DNA from: Lichenostomus cassidix
Lineage: Eukaryota > Chordata > Aves > Passeriformes > Meliphagidae
Direction of reading: 5' to 3'
Assembly (NCBI GenBank): GCA_008360975.2
Contig: CM039198.1
Location: forward strand, 10,622,547 to 10,686,546
DNA: 64,000 bases
The position numbers and the translations under genes were made by a program. This document shows, in pieces, positions 1 to 12,775 of this stretch (the stretch's first letter is position 1; each line of letters begins with the position of its first letter). The notes under the pieces are model-generated. The model did not search any database. It was given only the letters and a program-made list of their open reading frames with translations, and was not told the origin of the DNA.

Positions 1-449
1 GAATAAATCCTCTCTAGTGGAAATGCAAAGCTGAAAGGCAGCTGATGGTTTCTGCAGCAGCCTGACATTATTGCTCTGCACAACGAGGGGAAGGTGCTTT
101 GCAGAGCTGCTGCCCTGGGATGCAGAATCAGGATGGCAGTACACAGGGAAACAGGGAATGGGATGCCTAAAATACGGGATAGGACAGCCTGCTCAGGCTG
201 CTGAGGTGTGGGATTAATCCAGAGAATAAAGCAAATTTCCAACCACAAAGCCAAATTGAAATGATACAGTTGTTTGATCATAAAACCTCACCATGATGGA
301 TATTAGGAGGACAAAGACAAGAACTGCCAGGATGAAATGTCAGGAAGAGTCTGGTTTGCACTGGAAGAGGGGGATCAGAAGCCAGTAATGCTCCGAGTGG
401 GCAGCTGGTGGGCAGGTGGCACCTGGAATTACTCAGGATCTGAGCACCT

Positions 450-582
450 CCCTGCAAAGCTGCAGCTTGTGGGGTTTTTGGGGACTGGGCTGATCCCAGA
501 GCAGATTGTGTAGGTAGAGACAGAGCCAAGATTTTGGCCCATGCAGAGCCTCAGAGTCTCTTCAGGACATCTCTGGCCATCA
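450..582 (+). repeat. Inverted repeat, left arm
   Basis: About 133 bp that recurs as a reverse complement at 3152-3289. The two copies agree at roughly nine positions in ten by eye, with a 4-base GATT indel. The shared core includes CTGCAAAGCTGCAGCTTG and the CATGCAGAGCCTCAGAGTCT stretch. It may be a dispersed avian repeat of unknown family or a local inverted duplication. Confidence 0.8.
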
Positions 583-879
583 CTGCCAGGATTTGGGGTT
601 TGTGTCTGGAGCCTGTGGCTGCCTGGTGCCACCAGTTCTGGGTCACCTGCCTTGCTGACCTGGCTGAGGCCATCACAGTGACATCTCCTGGCACCTCGTG
701 CTCCCCAAAGCCAGCGAGTCAGCAGGATCCACTGCAATTGTCCAGCTGGCAGAGATGGAATTAGAGCTCAAAAGGGAGAGAAACAGAAACCAGAGCTTGC
801 TACTGTAACCCAAATTACCTTGATCATCCTTTATCATCTGTGATGAAGGGCTGGAGAAGATATATCACGTATTAGGGGA

Positions 880-1294
880 AACAGAGCTGGGAAAGGGTCT
901 GGACCATCAAGAACAGCTGAGGGAGCTGGTGGGACTCAGCCTGGAGCAAAGGAGGCTCAGGGGACCTTGTGGCTCTGCACAGCTGCTGACAGGAGGGGAC
1001 AGCCAGGGGGTCAGGCTGTGCTCCAGGGAACAGGGACAGGAGGAGAGGGAACAGCCTCAGGCTGGGCCAGGGGAGGCTCAGCTTGGACAGCAGCAGGAAT
1101 TTCTCCATGGAAAGGGTGCTCAGGCCTCGGCAGGAGCTGCCCAGGGAGGTTTGCAGTTCCCATCCCTGCAGGTGTCCCAGGAAGGCCTGGAGGTAGCACT
1201 GAGTGCTCTGGGCTGGGGACAAGGTGGGCATTGGGCACAGCTTGGACTGGATGGGCTGGGAGGGTTTTTCCAACCTTGATGATTCTGGGATTCC
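880..1294 (+). mobile_element. CR1 LINE 3' fragment
   Basis: This is a 5'-truncated chicken-repeat-1 retrotransposon. It carries the typical 3' UTR order: GGAGGCTCAGGGGACC-like start, then ATTTCTCCATGG, the CTGCCCAGGGAGG segment, GAGTGCTCTGGGCTGG, and TTGGACTGGATGGGCTGG. It ends in the CR1-type tail GATGATTCTGGGATTCC. It belongs to the same subtype as the copies at 4607-5030 and 34738-34962. Overlapping open frames are shadows and no reverse transcriptase remains. Confidence 0.9.
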
Positions 1295-2635
1295 ATATCA
1301 GGATGGCAGAAATGTGTCCTTTCCCCTGCCCCTGTATCTCCTGTTTCGACAGAGAGCAGTGAAAGCTGCAGACAGGAGGGTTGCAAATCCTCTCCGCTGC
1401 TCTTGGCTTTTGTTTTGTGCTTGTTTGTCCAAGTCTGGCAAACCTGAAACATCCCCAAATATGTCAATACCAGCAGATCTGTAACAGTGCCCGTGTTAGG
1501 GGGACTAAATGATAAAATTACATCTGTCTCTTCTCTGAGTAACCACCAAGCTTGGCAGGGACACAGGTGAAGGAGTGAGGGAGGTGCTGGCTGGCACTCG
1601 GCCATCAGCATCCCTAGGTGGGCACTGAGCCCAGCATGGCCCAGCTCTGGGCAGCTTTCCTCCTGCCTCTGGAGCTGTGCCAGCCTTGCAGCCTCAGCAG
1701 GGCTGCCCTGGTGTGGAATTTGCTCCCACATGGATCAGCAGCACCAGGAAAAGAGCTGGGGCTGATAGGCTCTGGGGTCACCTGAGCCACAGGGCTGCCC
1801 TGGCACAGGCAGGGAGCAAAGCCAGCCTGGGGTCACCTGTGAGGTGCCACCTCCTGGAGAGCCATTCCTGAGCAGAGCACACACACAGATGGGGCTGCAG
1901 TGGGATGTAAATTCCCTGCTCTGGATCAAAGCCAGCTCAGCCTCAGAGCTTGTGTGGTGCTTAGGGACAGCTGTGCTGGGCACTGCTGTGGGCACAGAGC
2001 CCTGGTGGCACTGCCCACCCAGCTGAGCCCTGTGCCCAGCCCAGTGTGGATGCAGCTTGATCCTGACACAGGGAGCACAGGGAGCCCCACAGGGGCAGCT
2101 CTGGGACCAGCAGTAATCACCTGTGCCTCTGCTTGGTGCAGAAGGGAGTCGTGGGGCCCTGAGCTGCTCCAGGCCCTTGTAGCTCTGCTGCAGACCCTCC
2201 CCATGCCCCGAGGGTGGGGACAGCAGGGGACAGGGCAGGCCCAGCCCTCTGAGCCCCTGGAGAGAACCAGGCAGCTCGGGCAGCAGTTTGCTTTGCAGAA
2301 CCAAATCTGCACTCTGATCCCTGGCTGTGAAGCATCCACATCCCCAGTATCCCCTGCCCTCCTCAGCCTGCTGCCTGCACAGGCTCATCCCTGCTGGGAG
2401 GAAGTTCCCAGCAGCAGAGCAGCTCTTGCAGGAGAATTCCCCAATCCAGACCCCTGGCCCAGTGTCATCAGAAGACCCCTGAGGAAACAGTGGGTAACAA
2501 AATGCTCGTCCTTTCCCATTTACAAGAAGGGTTTCTCTGTGCTAAAATAATTTTCTTTCTGGGAAAAGGTGTTTCCTCTACGAGTTGATGAAGAATTAAT
2601 GTGCAAAAAGCCACACTGCTTGTCCTGCTATTGCA

Positions 2636-2791
2636 GGGCAGAGGGTTTGGCGCCCTGCTCTTAACCCTAAATCTGACCAGAACCCAAACACTAACCCTAA
2701 ACCTAACCCTGATGGCCCAGCAGTTAAAGGGCAGAGCATTTCAGTGCCCTACTCGCAACCCTAAACCTAATTGTAGCCCTAACCCTAACCC
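2636..2791 (+). repeat. Degenerate telomere-like (CCCTAA) tandem block
   Basis: Two related units begin with GGGCAGAG at 2636 and 2729, 93 bp apart. Each runs through a GCCCT motif into clusters of AACCCTAA and AACCTAA. The best telomeric runs are at 2661-2671, 2690-2710, 2757-2768 and 2777-2791. This looks like an old, mutated interstitial telomeric sequence that was duplicated in tandem. Confidence 0.75.
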
Positions 2792-3151
2792 AGCTCAGGA
2801 GCCCTCCTGCAGCCCCTGCCCCACTGACAGCTGGGGCAATGTCCTGTGGGACCAGAATTCCCCATTTCCCACCCCTGCATTTCCACAGGAAGTGAGAGGC
2901 TCCTGTGCTGGGGCTGCTCAAGGCTGGATGTGGCCCTGAGGAACATCCTTCAGGAAGCCTTCAGCCCATGGCAAGAGGCTTCCTGCTCTCCTCTGAGTGC
3001 TCCTGACATGGCACCTCCTGTGTGCCTCAGTTGCTCCACCTGAGGGACAAGAGGGACACATGACCTGTCACAAGGTGCTGGGGATGTCATTTGGGATCTG
3101 GGAGGGGCAGCAGGTCCAAGGACACAGCCAGCACCACCAGTCCTGCTTGCT

Positions 3152-3289
3152 TGATGGCCAGAGATGTCCTGAAGAGACTCTGAGGCTCTGCATGGACCAA
3201 AATGTTGGTTCTGCTTCCACCTACACAGTCTGCTCTGGGATCAATCAGCCCAGTCCCCAAAAACCCCACAAGCTGCAGCTTTGCAGGGA
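3152..3289 (-). repeat. Inverted repeat, right arm
   Basis: Reverse-complement partner of 450-582. The intervening spacer is about 2.57 kb and contains a CR1 fragment and the telomere-like block. This arm lies about 260 bp before the PIRT splice acceptor. Confidence 0.8.
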
Positions 3290-3463
3290 AGTGCCCTGGG
3301 AGTCCAGGAATTCAGGAGTCCCACTATCCATGGCTGGGCAGTGGAACTCCACAGACACCCTCTGCCCAGCCTGCCTGCAGATCCCATTGCCTGTTCCACC
3401 ATTTCCCAGGTGTGATGTACTTTCCCCTGCAGTGACCCCCAAAACCTCCTCCACCTCCCTTAG

Positions 3464-3970
<507 letters not shown>

Positions 3971-4606
3971 GGGCAGCTGGACCTTCCCGAGAGGGTTCCC
4001 CTCCCCTCCACCAACCTGTGCTGATCAGCCATGAAAACGAACACGTTCTTGTACTCCCTACAGGATTTCGTCACACTCAGTCTCTTCCCTACATGGTCTC
4101 CAGTGTGGAAATGAACTCTGTACTTCATCCAAGTCATCCCAGGAAAAAAAGCAGCAGGATTTTTCAGCTGAGCTCAGCAAGGCAGGTCCAAGCTCTCTGC
4201 ATTGCCCTCCTGTCCAAAGAGTGAGCCAACAGCACAAACTGGGTAAAGCAAAGCCCCAAAGGAACCTGGGCTGGAGCAAAGCCCTGAAGGAACCTGGGCT
4301 GGAGCAAAGCCCTGAAGGAGCTCAGCTTCCCCAGGAGGTTCTGCAGGATCCATTAGCAGAGAGGAACCATCTGAGTGCCAAGTGTGAGCCAAGCCTGGTG
4401 TGAGCATTGCTGGCTGCAAAGTGCAGTGCAGGAGTGGGAACTGGGAGGGCAGGAGTGGCTCATCCAGAGGCAGTGGAGAGGAGAAGCAGAACAATGTAGT
4501 TCCAGAGCACTTTATATCAGAGGAAGCCACCAGGTGGGCAACACACATCGTGAAAGCTCAGGAGGACAAGATCTGCTGCCCATGGCCAGGACATTCCTGT
4601 CACCCA
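3971..4606 (+). other. PIRT: PIRT 3' flank, probably 3' UTR
   Basis: This region follows the PIRT stop codon. It is unique sequence apart from a tandem duplication at 4253-4320 and contains no AATAAA. The extent of the 3' UTR cannot be set from the sequence. Confidence 0.4.
4253..4320. repeat. 28-bp tandem duplication
   Basis: Two near-perfect copies of a 28-bp unit start at 4261 and 4289. The unit begins GGAACCTGGGCTGGAGC. A partial copy lies before the first. Confidence 0.85.
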
Positions 4607-5030
4607 CAGAATCCCAGAATCATTAGGTTGGAAAATCCCTCCCAGCCCATCCAGTCCAAGCTGTGCCAAATCCCCACCTTGTCCCCAGCCCAGAGCACTC
4701 AGTGTCACATGCAGCCCTTCCTTGGACACCTGCAGGGATGGGAACTGCAAACCTCCCTGGGCAGCTCCTGCCAAGGCCTGAGCACCCTTTCCATGGAGAA
4801 ATTGCTCCTGATGTCCAACCTAAACTTCTGGCTTGAGGCCATTTCCTCTCACTCTGTCACTTCCTGACCCCCCCCCCCCCAGCTGTCCCCTCCTGTCAGG
4901 AGTTGTGCAGAGCCAGAAGGTCCCCCTGAGCCTCCTTCTCTCCAGGCTGAGCCCCCCAGCTCCCCCAGCCCCTTCCCCAGCTCCTTTCCTTTCTCTGGAC
5001 ACACTCCAGCCCCTCAATTCTCTCTTGAAC
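4607..5030 (-). mobile_element. CR1 LINE 3' fragment, minus orientation
   Basis: The reverse strand ends in the CR1 tail: the plus strand reads CAGAATCCCAGAATCATTAGG. Upstream blocks match the copy at 880-1294, including the GAGTGCTCTGGGCTGG segment. An internal run of 13 C lies at 4868-4880. This is the only CR1 in the window found on the minus strand. Confidence 0.9.
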
Positions 5031-8000
5031 CATGACTGGACCCCAGGCAGGAGAGATTTGTTGTTACCTCCACCACTGTTTCTGCTATTAAGAAATGTGT
5101 GCCTGAGACAAACCCTTCAGGAAAGCACAGAGCCTTCCTGCGTGGTTTTTGTTTTCATTTTGTATTTTGAGCAGTCCTGATTTATTTTAGAAGACAAAAC
5201 TGAAATTCAAATTCTCACGCTGAGGAAATGGTCTCAGTCTGGACAGCGAGGTCTGAGTTGATGTCATGTCCAGCTCCCAGTTCTGTGTTCAGATGCTGAT
5301 GAGAGGCTGATGTTCCAAAGTGCTGATCCCATCTGGATCCCCTGGCAGCCCTTCTCTGGCCTGGTGGGACTCCCCAGCACAGCAGGGACCAACTCAGTCA
5401 CCCACTGGCACCCACTGTGGGGTGAGGATGTGATCAGGGCTGATCAGAAGCAGAGGAGAAACCCAGAAGAGGAGATCCCACTGAGGTGCTCTTTGTAATC
5501 TGCCTCTCTGCAGGGAACTGAGTTAGCCCTGCTGCTCCTCCAGATGCCAGAGGAGGCTGGGAAGGGTGCACAGAGGGAATCCAGGATGTGTTTGATCTTT
5601 GGCTTCAGACAGATAGGGTATGAGAACTTCCATCAGCCCATGCAAGCCCTCAGCTTTCCCTAACCCAGTGTCCCACATCTATCCACAGCTCCCAAGTAAC
5701 TCGAGGAAAGCACGAGGAATGGGACTTGCAGACAATAGCATTTCCCTGTTAATGCCCATCTCCCAGCCAGCAGCAGCTCTTTTGCCCCCTTTTCCAGATC
5801 AGTTCATGCTTTCACTCTCTGCAACATCCTGGGGCCACCATCCCTCAAGCTCCCTAATTTGCCAGACAGGCTGGAGGCTCTGCACAGCATCAGGAGACAC
5901 AGCAGAAGCTGAGATCCTGCAGGAGGTCACAGATCCTGCTGCTCCAGGCACCTGGCAGGGCAGGCACAAGGGAAATGTGTCTGGGAATGGTCTGAACTGC
6001 AGGAACTGTGCTCAGGGCTGAGAGCTGATTCCCTCCCAGGAAATACTCAATTTCCTGGCCATCTCCACTTGAACTCCCTCATTGCTGAAACTGGTGCCAC
6101 ACCAACATTTCTGCCTGAAAATATGGTCCAAGATTCCTGAGACATGACGCACCTGTGTTTCCACAGCCTGGCTAACATGGAGCTCACCTTGGCACTGGTG
6201 CCAGGCCACACCCAGTCTGTCACCAGGGCTGCCTGGAGATTCCCTCCACCAGTGTGGGTACAGCTTGAGGTGGCACATCCAGCCTGGCAGCTGGCACAGC
6301 TGGATTAGGAGTATTTGAGCACACAAGTCCCTTTGCCCCAGGCTCAGCCTAGCCCTGAGCTTTGTTTCCTGACTGGTGCAGACATCCCTGGCCAGCCAGT
6401 GCCAGGTTTGTGACAGGGCTGTACAAGATCTGGCACAGGACCCAGCAAAGCTGTTTGTTCCTTAGCCATTCCTCGTGCCATGCCGTGCTCTGCTGCTGTT
6501 TGCAATCCTGCCCTGGCACGGGGCACCAGCTGCTCATTCCGCTGCCACGGGCAGAGGATGCTCACCCAAAACTCCTGCTCAGGGGGCAGCTGTGGTCAGA
6601 AGAGAGGATGGACACCAGGATTCCTGATGGGAAATCAGGGAGTTAAGTGAAGAGCTGCCCCAGGTCCCACCTGGCTGCAGATCTGGGCACAGGTGGGAGT
6701 CCTAGAGCTGCACAGGCTGGAGGAGGCACCTGGAAACAGATCCTGCTGGAAAGAGCTGTGCTCAGCCAGGGCTGCCTGGCCAAAGGGATGCTCCAGGAGG
6801 ACTGGAATTACTGAGTGGAGACAGGGAGCTCCTGCTGTCCACAGCTCATAGCCAAGGAGCAGGAGACAGGGAAATGTTAATATGATAAGAAGTCACTGAG
6901 ACCAAGAATTGAATTGGATTCCAGACTGGTCATTTATAACAAGAATATGAGGTTTCATTAAAGGAAATCATTCCCAAGGGACTTGCACATGGCTGCTGTG
7001 GTGTCACATCTCTGCTGTGTGGGGAGGGGGTAGTGACAGAGTTTGGGGTGGTGTGGCAGCCACTGGGCAGGGGGGGCTGGCTCAGCACAGGGCGAGGATG
7101 AGGAGTGGGGCTGGGGTTGGTTTGGGTGCTGGCGAGGGGCTGAGTGAACACCTCTGTCCAGGGGTCAGGGGCACCAGGGTGGCACAGGAAGGTGCCTGGC
7201 AACAGGATGGAGCCTGCCAGGGAAAAGGGAATCTCCCAGGGACCAGCAAAGCTTGCTGAGGAGAGGATTTATTAGATGGATCTCACTTTTTGCTGCACAG
7301 ATCTGTGGTGGGACAGGGAGGCAAAGGGACAGGAATGTTATCTGAAGGGAAAGTCAGATTAACAGCTGGGAGATAACTGGGGGGAAAGTCAGATTAACAG
7401 CCTGGACATAAGGTGCAGGTGGAAGTCCAGGAGCAAAGTGGGAACTCCCCCTCGGTAACACTGTATAAATGCCTGGTCACTGCCAGGGAGGGGGGAGCAT
7501 TGGACCTCCCAACGCTGGGAATTGCATCCTCTTGATGTGAGCTGGAGCAATTCAGGAAAAGAGAGATGCAGGATAACCTGAAGGCTCTTCACAGGGTTTC
7601 TTTAGGAGCTGACATAAAATATGTGCCCTGCTGTGGCCCAGCAAACCCCCACAGGGCTGCTGAGAAATGAATTTCTGCCTCTGTGTTGTGGCACCACTGA
7701 ACCTCTACCTCCCTGGGATGTGGGAGGCTGCAGAGACAGAGAGTATCCATGGGTTCAAAATTGTTCTATGGACAACAGATAAAACAGATAAAAAAAAGAT
7801 AAAGAAGATTAAAAAACAGACAGCAGAAGCAACAGAGAAGTGTTTGCCCTCTAAATTCCATAACATAACACTGGTGGATGCTGCAGAAGTCCAAGGACAG
7901 CAGATTCCAGGAGGGGCTGGACTCAGATGCTGTTTCCTCTTGCCATTGCTGGGGCAGGACTGGGCTAGAGGGAGCTTTGATCAACCTATATGGAAGTTCA

Positions 8001-8450
8001 CACCTTTGGGCCATTCCCATGCTCCTCCAAATCCCTGTTTGGCTGCTCCCTGCTGCTCCTCTTGGGTCCCACTGCAGCCTGGTTGAACCCTGCTGTGATG
8101 CTTTGGAGCAGAGAAAAACACGTTTAGAGAAAAGATCAGGTTTTCCAGCAAACATAATTATGTCTCACTAAAGCTCAGACGTGATCTGCCAGCTCCCCCA
8201 GTGCTATAAAAAGAACAGGAAATCCATTACAAAAGTCATTATCTCTGCAGAGCAGCTGAAAGAGGAAATCTCCCCCTGCATCTCAAAGGTCACTCAGCAA
8301 ACCCGTCCGGCAGGCTGGGTGTGGATAACGCCCTGCTCCAGGTGTCAGCTCCTCATTCCTGAGCTTCCACACCACCAAACCTGCCCAAAGATGCTGCACA
8401 CCCCTGGGGCAGACCCCTCGCGGAGCAGGTTACATCCTGCTTAAATTCCA
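5031..8450. other. Intergenic, no gene recognised
   Basis: Nothing here looks like a conserved coding exon. A 22-bp segment containing AAAGTCAGATTAACAG is repeated near 7346 and 7382. A cluster of AGATAA motifs lies at 7777-7802. ATTAAA occurs near 6957 but cannot be tied to a transcript. Confidence 0.5.
7777..7802 (+). promoter_or_regulatory. Cluster of three GATA-type motifs
   Basis: AGATAA occurs at 7777, 7786 and 7797 inside an A-rich run. AGATAA is a GATA-factor consensus. The cluster may simply be low-complexity sequence, so function is unproven. Confidence 0.25.
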
Positions 8451-8778
8451 GCACCTAAAGGGGTTCCAAGAGAGCTGGAGAGGGACTTGGGACAAGGGAT
8501 GGAGGGGCAGGACACAGGGAATGGCTTCCCACTGCCAGAGGGCAGGGAGAGATGGGATATTGGGAGAAATTGTTCCCTGTGAGGGTGAGGAGGTCCTGGC
8601 ACAGGGTGCCCAGAGAAGTTGTGGCTGCCCCTGGATCCCTGGCAGTGTCCAAGGCCAGGTTAGACACTGGGGCTTGGAGCAGCCTGGGACAGTGGAAGGT
8701 GTCCCTGCCATGGCAGGGGTGGCATTGGATGATTTTTAAGACCCCTTCCAACCCAACCATTCCATGATTCCATGATCT
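8451..8778 (+). mobile_element. CR1 LINE 3' fragment
   Basis: This CR1 subtype carries CACTGCCAGAGGGCAG, then GATGGGATATTGGGA, then GGCTTGGAGCAGCCTGGGA and CCATGGCAGGGGTGGCA. It ends in CCAACCCAACCATTCCATGATTCC. The same subtype occurs at 23957, 30026 and 63276. Confidence 0.9.
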
Positions 8779-9552
8779 CAGTCACACTAACTGGGTTTGC
8801 CCTTGGTGCAATCAGGTTTCTGCAGCTGCTGGGATAAATTATTTAAGTGTGGAAGGAAGCAGGTGACCACTGGTGCCTGTGACCACATCTTTACATCCCC
8901 TGAGACCTTCCACCACTTCTTCCTGGAAACACAACCTCCGGCTTGTGAGGCACAACCACTGATGTGGTTTCCAGCATTCCATTCCCACTGGGATGCTGGA
9001 ATGCTTGCTCCATGCCTGAGCCTGGATAATACCCAGGCTGCCAGTCCATCCTGCACCCTGAAATGCTGTGGGTGCTTCCTCCTGCCTTGGGGAGCAGATG
9101 AGATCCCACCAGGATGAGCTGCACTTGTCCATCCCTCACTGAAACCCAGCAGCCTTCCCTGTCCTTAGTGAACAGGGATGAGGGTAAAAACTTCAGGGGA
9201 CACTCAGTGCTCACAGGGAGTTTGAAACCCTAAAAAAACCCTTCCTATTTCCACACTGGATGTTGGGCACACAGGAACTGTGGACGGAACAGTTTTTTCT
9301 GCTGCCCAGGGAAAACAGCACCAGGCAGGGCTGAGTGCATCCCTGGGTGAAGGAGCAGCAGAGGTGTCCCCAGGGCTCTGATGGGAGCACCCTCTGCCCC
9401 TTGGCTGCTGCTGCTGCTGTGAGTCCAATCCAGCTGGATCTGCTGAATTCCTGCTGGATGAAGCTGCTGCAAGGCTTTACAGCCCCCAGCGGGTGCTGCC
9501 CTGCAGGTCTGACCCCAGCATGGCCACTCCCCACTCCTGACACCCTGGAGTA
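8779..9552. other. Intergenic, no gene recognised
   Basis: Unique sequence with no feature I can support beyond a short CTG run near 9408-9420. Confidence 0.5.
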
Positions 9553-9765
9553 TCGCCATAGACCCACAGAAACCACGGATCTTCCAAAACCATGGACACA
9601 CCATAAGCCATGGACCCACCAAAACAGCATCCATCAATGCCATGGAGCCACCAAAACCACAGATCCACCAAAACCACAGATCAACCAAAACCATAGATCC
9701 ACCAAAACCGTAGATCCATCAAAACTGTGGACCCCCAAAAGCCATGGGCTCACCAAAGCCGTGTG
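9553..9765. repeat. Minisatellite, ~17-bp unit
   Basis: About a dozen imperfect copies of a CCATGGACCCACCAAAA-like unit with variable spacing. The open frames through it on both strands are by-products of the repeat. Confidence 0.85.
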
Positions 9766-9924
9766 ACAGCCAGAGGTTGATGCTGGTCACAGCACAGAGC
9801 TGACAGGGGGTTCTGGACCCCACCTGCACCAGTTCTGGATGGGCTGGGCTGCCCTGTTTGGGGACATGAAGGGTCTTGCCACATGTGGGAGTTTCTTTGT
9901 GTTAAACCCCAATGAGCTGCTGAG

Positions 9925-10375
9925 TTGTGTCCAGAGAAGGTCAACAAGGCTGGGGAAGGGTCAGAAACACAAGTCCTATGAAGAGTGGCTGAGGAAGCTG
10001 GGGGGCTCAGCCTGGAGAAGTCTCAGGGGACTTCTCCACTTCATCACTCTCTACACCTCTGGACAGGAGGGTGCAGCCAGGATCGAGCTCTGCTCCTGGG
10101 AAACCAGCAATAGGACAAGAGGACACAGCCTTAATCTGTGTGAGGGGAGGTTTAGGTTGGACATCAGGAAGAATTTCTTCACACAAAGAGTGACTGGACA
10201 TTGGAATGGGCTGCCCAGAGAAGTGGTGGAGTCACTGTCCATGGAGGTGTTTCATAACAGACTGGATGTGGCACTCAGGGCCATGGTCTGGGTGACAAGG
10301 TGGTGTTGGGTCACAGGTTGGACTGGATGCTCTCAAAGGTCTTCTCCAACCTATTTGGTTCTGTGATTGTGTGAA
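9925..10375 (+). mobile_element. CR1 LINE 3' fragment, older subtype
   Basis: Contains AAGCTGGGGGGCTCAGCCTGG, TTGGACATCAGGAAGAATTT, GGGCTGCCCAGAGAAGTGGT and GGTTGGACTGGATGCTC. It ends in CCAACCTATTTGGTTCTGTG. The tail and divergence differ from the other two subtypes, which suggests an older insertion. Confidence 0.9.
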
Positions 10376-10963
10376 ACAGGGGGTGTATAAAAACCCCACA
10401 CTGAGTTAAATAGGGGGTGTGTAAAACCCCCATGTGCCCAGGGTGCTTTGAAGCCTTGCTGTCTGTGTGATGATTTTCAGAGCAGCAGCATCAGCCAGGG
10501 CTCAGCAAGGGAAATGCCTTGGATAACAGAGCCTTTCCCAATTCAGTGTTATTCTTGCCCAGCCACGATGTCTGGGCTCCTTTCCCAGGAGGATGAAGAT
10601 GTACAACCACTCAGGATCTATCAGTCAGGGGGGAAGTGCTGGTTTCTCCATTCCTCCCCAGAGAGATGCCCCAAGAGTTCAATACAAATTGCCCTGAGCT
10701 GCTTCCATAAGATCCAGGAAGCTCTTCCTACATCCTGATTTGGGAGGTTTAGAGAGCAGCTTCGCTCCTGCAGCCTTGAGTGCTGCAGCTGAGCTATGAC
10801 CCCAAAATGGTCCAGCCCTGCAGGAATGTGCTGGCCTTGATGGCGACTGGAGAGAGTCCTTGTGCCACTGGAGGGAGTTTGCCCAGCCCTGCCAGAGCTG
10901 AGCCATCTGCAGCCCCTGCATCTGTGGCAGCTGGAGCCATTCCCCACCATGGGCACAGCCAGC
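10376..10963. other. Intergenic, no gene recognised
   Basis: Unique sequence. A short duplication of a GGGGGTGT(A/G)TAAAA-like segment occurs right after the CR1 tail, at about 10380-10430. Confidence 0.4.
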
Positions 10964-11072
10964 GTGGAGCTGTGGAGTTGTTGGAGCTCTGGAGTGGTGG
11001 AGATCTGGAGTCATGGAGTTGTGGAGCTGTGGATCTCTGGAGCTCTGGATCTCTGGAGCTCTGGAGCTGTGG
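10964..11072. repeat. Minisatellite, ~9-10 bp GTGGAGCT/CTGGAGCT unit
   Basis: Tandem array of GTGGAGCT and CTGGAGCT variants with interspersed GGATCTCT copies. Translation of the array gives leucine/tryptophan-rich nonsense with no family resemblance. Confidence 0.85.
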
Positions 11073-12775
11073 CTGAGGGTCCCTGAGCTGCTCAAGCTAT
11101 GCTGTGCTTCCCCTCCTCTTTCTCCTCACCATCAGGCAGATATTTCATTCCAGCTCAACCCATGCCACTGGGATTTATCCATGTTTCCCTACAGGACAGA
11201 CTTTCTGCAGGCTCCTTCCCTGCTCTGTCTCCATGAGCTGCACGTGGTTTTGCTCTCTGGGCCTGTGTTTGAAGAGCAAGGTGACCCTGCAGGGACAGCA
11301 GACAGGGATCCCAAGCAAAAGCCTTTCCAGACTCATCCCCCTCTCTACCAAACATCCTCAAAGAGGGGACACCATGAGCAGCTGAGGGCTGGGTTTGACA
11401 GCAAGGGAGTTTTTGGCTGAGCATCAACAAAGGCAGATTCCAAAGCATGTTTCCTGCAAATGAGATTGGATCCTGAAAGAAGCTGAACTTCTCTCCAGCC
11501 CTCTGGCAATTATTCCAATCTGATTCTGGGCTGGCAAAGAGAAGAATCTCCACCAGGCCCAAACAAGACTATTTATTTATTTGTATATCTAAAGCCTTCA
11601 CTGTTCAGACAAGAAGGAAAAAGGATCTCCTGGGAGAGGCAGAGCCTTGCTGTGGGGAGGGAGCAGCACACCCTGGAACTGAGGGTTTGCTCAGGGCTCT
11701 GTGTGTGTTTGGGAGCGGCAGGAGGGATAAGGTTGGGATAAGGTTGGGAGGCAGGAGCAGGGCTGTGCTGGGCAGCCTCCTCTGCCCTGGGCTTGCCCTT
11801 TGTGACATGCACAGTGTGGGTGGCAGGCAGGAGCAGGGTGACTTTTCACACCCTGGGCAGCAGAGGACTCAGGGGATGTCCTCCATCCCCTCACTCAGGG
11901 CACAGCAGTGGTGGGGCTGCCCAGGTGGCAGATGGGCTCAGGCAGCCCTGGTTTGGCAAGGACATTCAGAAGGACATCCCTGGTGCAACCCCTGGCACGT
12001 CCTGGAGCCAAGGCCACCTCCAGCAGGTCCCTGCACCTGGCACTGCCCCAGTCCCTGATGCTGCTTGTGCCCAACAGTCCTGTCCTGAGCTTGGGGACAT
12101 CCTCTGCACGGCCAAGGCTGGGACAGGCAGCTGCCACCCTCAGCCTGTCCACTGCTGGTGCCTTGGGATGGCTTTCCCAGAGCCAAGGGCCCCCTGGGTG
12201 CTTCACCTCCCAAACTCTCCCAGTTTGCCAGGCATGCACAGACCTGGACTGGAAAGATGAGGCAGGAGAGGAAAAATGCACCCAGTGGCACATCATAACC
12301 TGGTAGCAGAAAGCAGCATCCCTGTATCCCAAAAAGTCACACTGGCTGCTCAGAGACCAGCCAGGAGCTCTGGGGAATTTGGGCTTATTTGGGGATTCCT
12401 CACTGGCTTCCTTGTGCCCCATTTTCAGGATGGGCAGTGGAGCATCTGTCTGATCTGGCTCTCCAGCAAGACTGCTCTTTGGAGGAGTTGCAAGGGTGAT
12501 GTATTTTTGAAATTCTGGGGGGAATTCCCGTGCCTCAGTTTACCTATAAGGAGGGGGGAATAATAGGATGTTTCCAAGTTGTCACTGGGGTGTCGGAGTG
12601 AATGTCCTGCAGATTCTACTCTGGGATCCTCCCACGGTGGATGCTGCCCAGAAGTGACACAAGGTGCTCCAGATCTCAAATCCCAGGACTGTGAGCTGGG
12701 TCAGGGCAGATTTGTACCTTTGGGGCAGACTGGATGTGACGCAGCTCCACCTGGGCGATCCCAGAGGATCCCGGG
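11073..12775. other. Intergenic before TMEM238L
   Basis: No coding exon is recognised. The 3' end reaches a GGGGTGAGT splice-donor match at 12776. The last few hundred bases may therefore hold the TMEM238L promoter and 5' UTR exon, but no TATA-box or CpG island fixes its start. Confidence 0.4.

Noticed and set aside
7667..8086. 139-residue frame with a lysine-rich stretch
   Set aside because: The lysines come from the A-rich GATAAA run. There is no homology or gene context.
8451..8778. Repeated GTGTCCCTGCCATGGCAGG frames taken as a gene family
   Set aside because: The same blocks recur at 23957, 30026 and 63276 as CR1 3' UTR sequence, which is noncoding.
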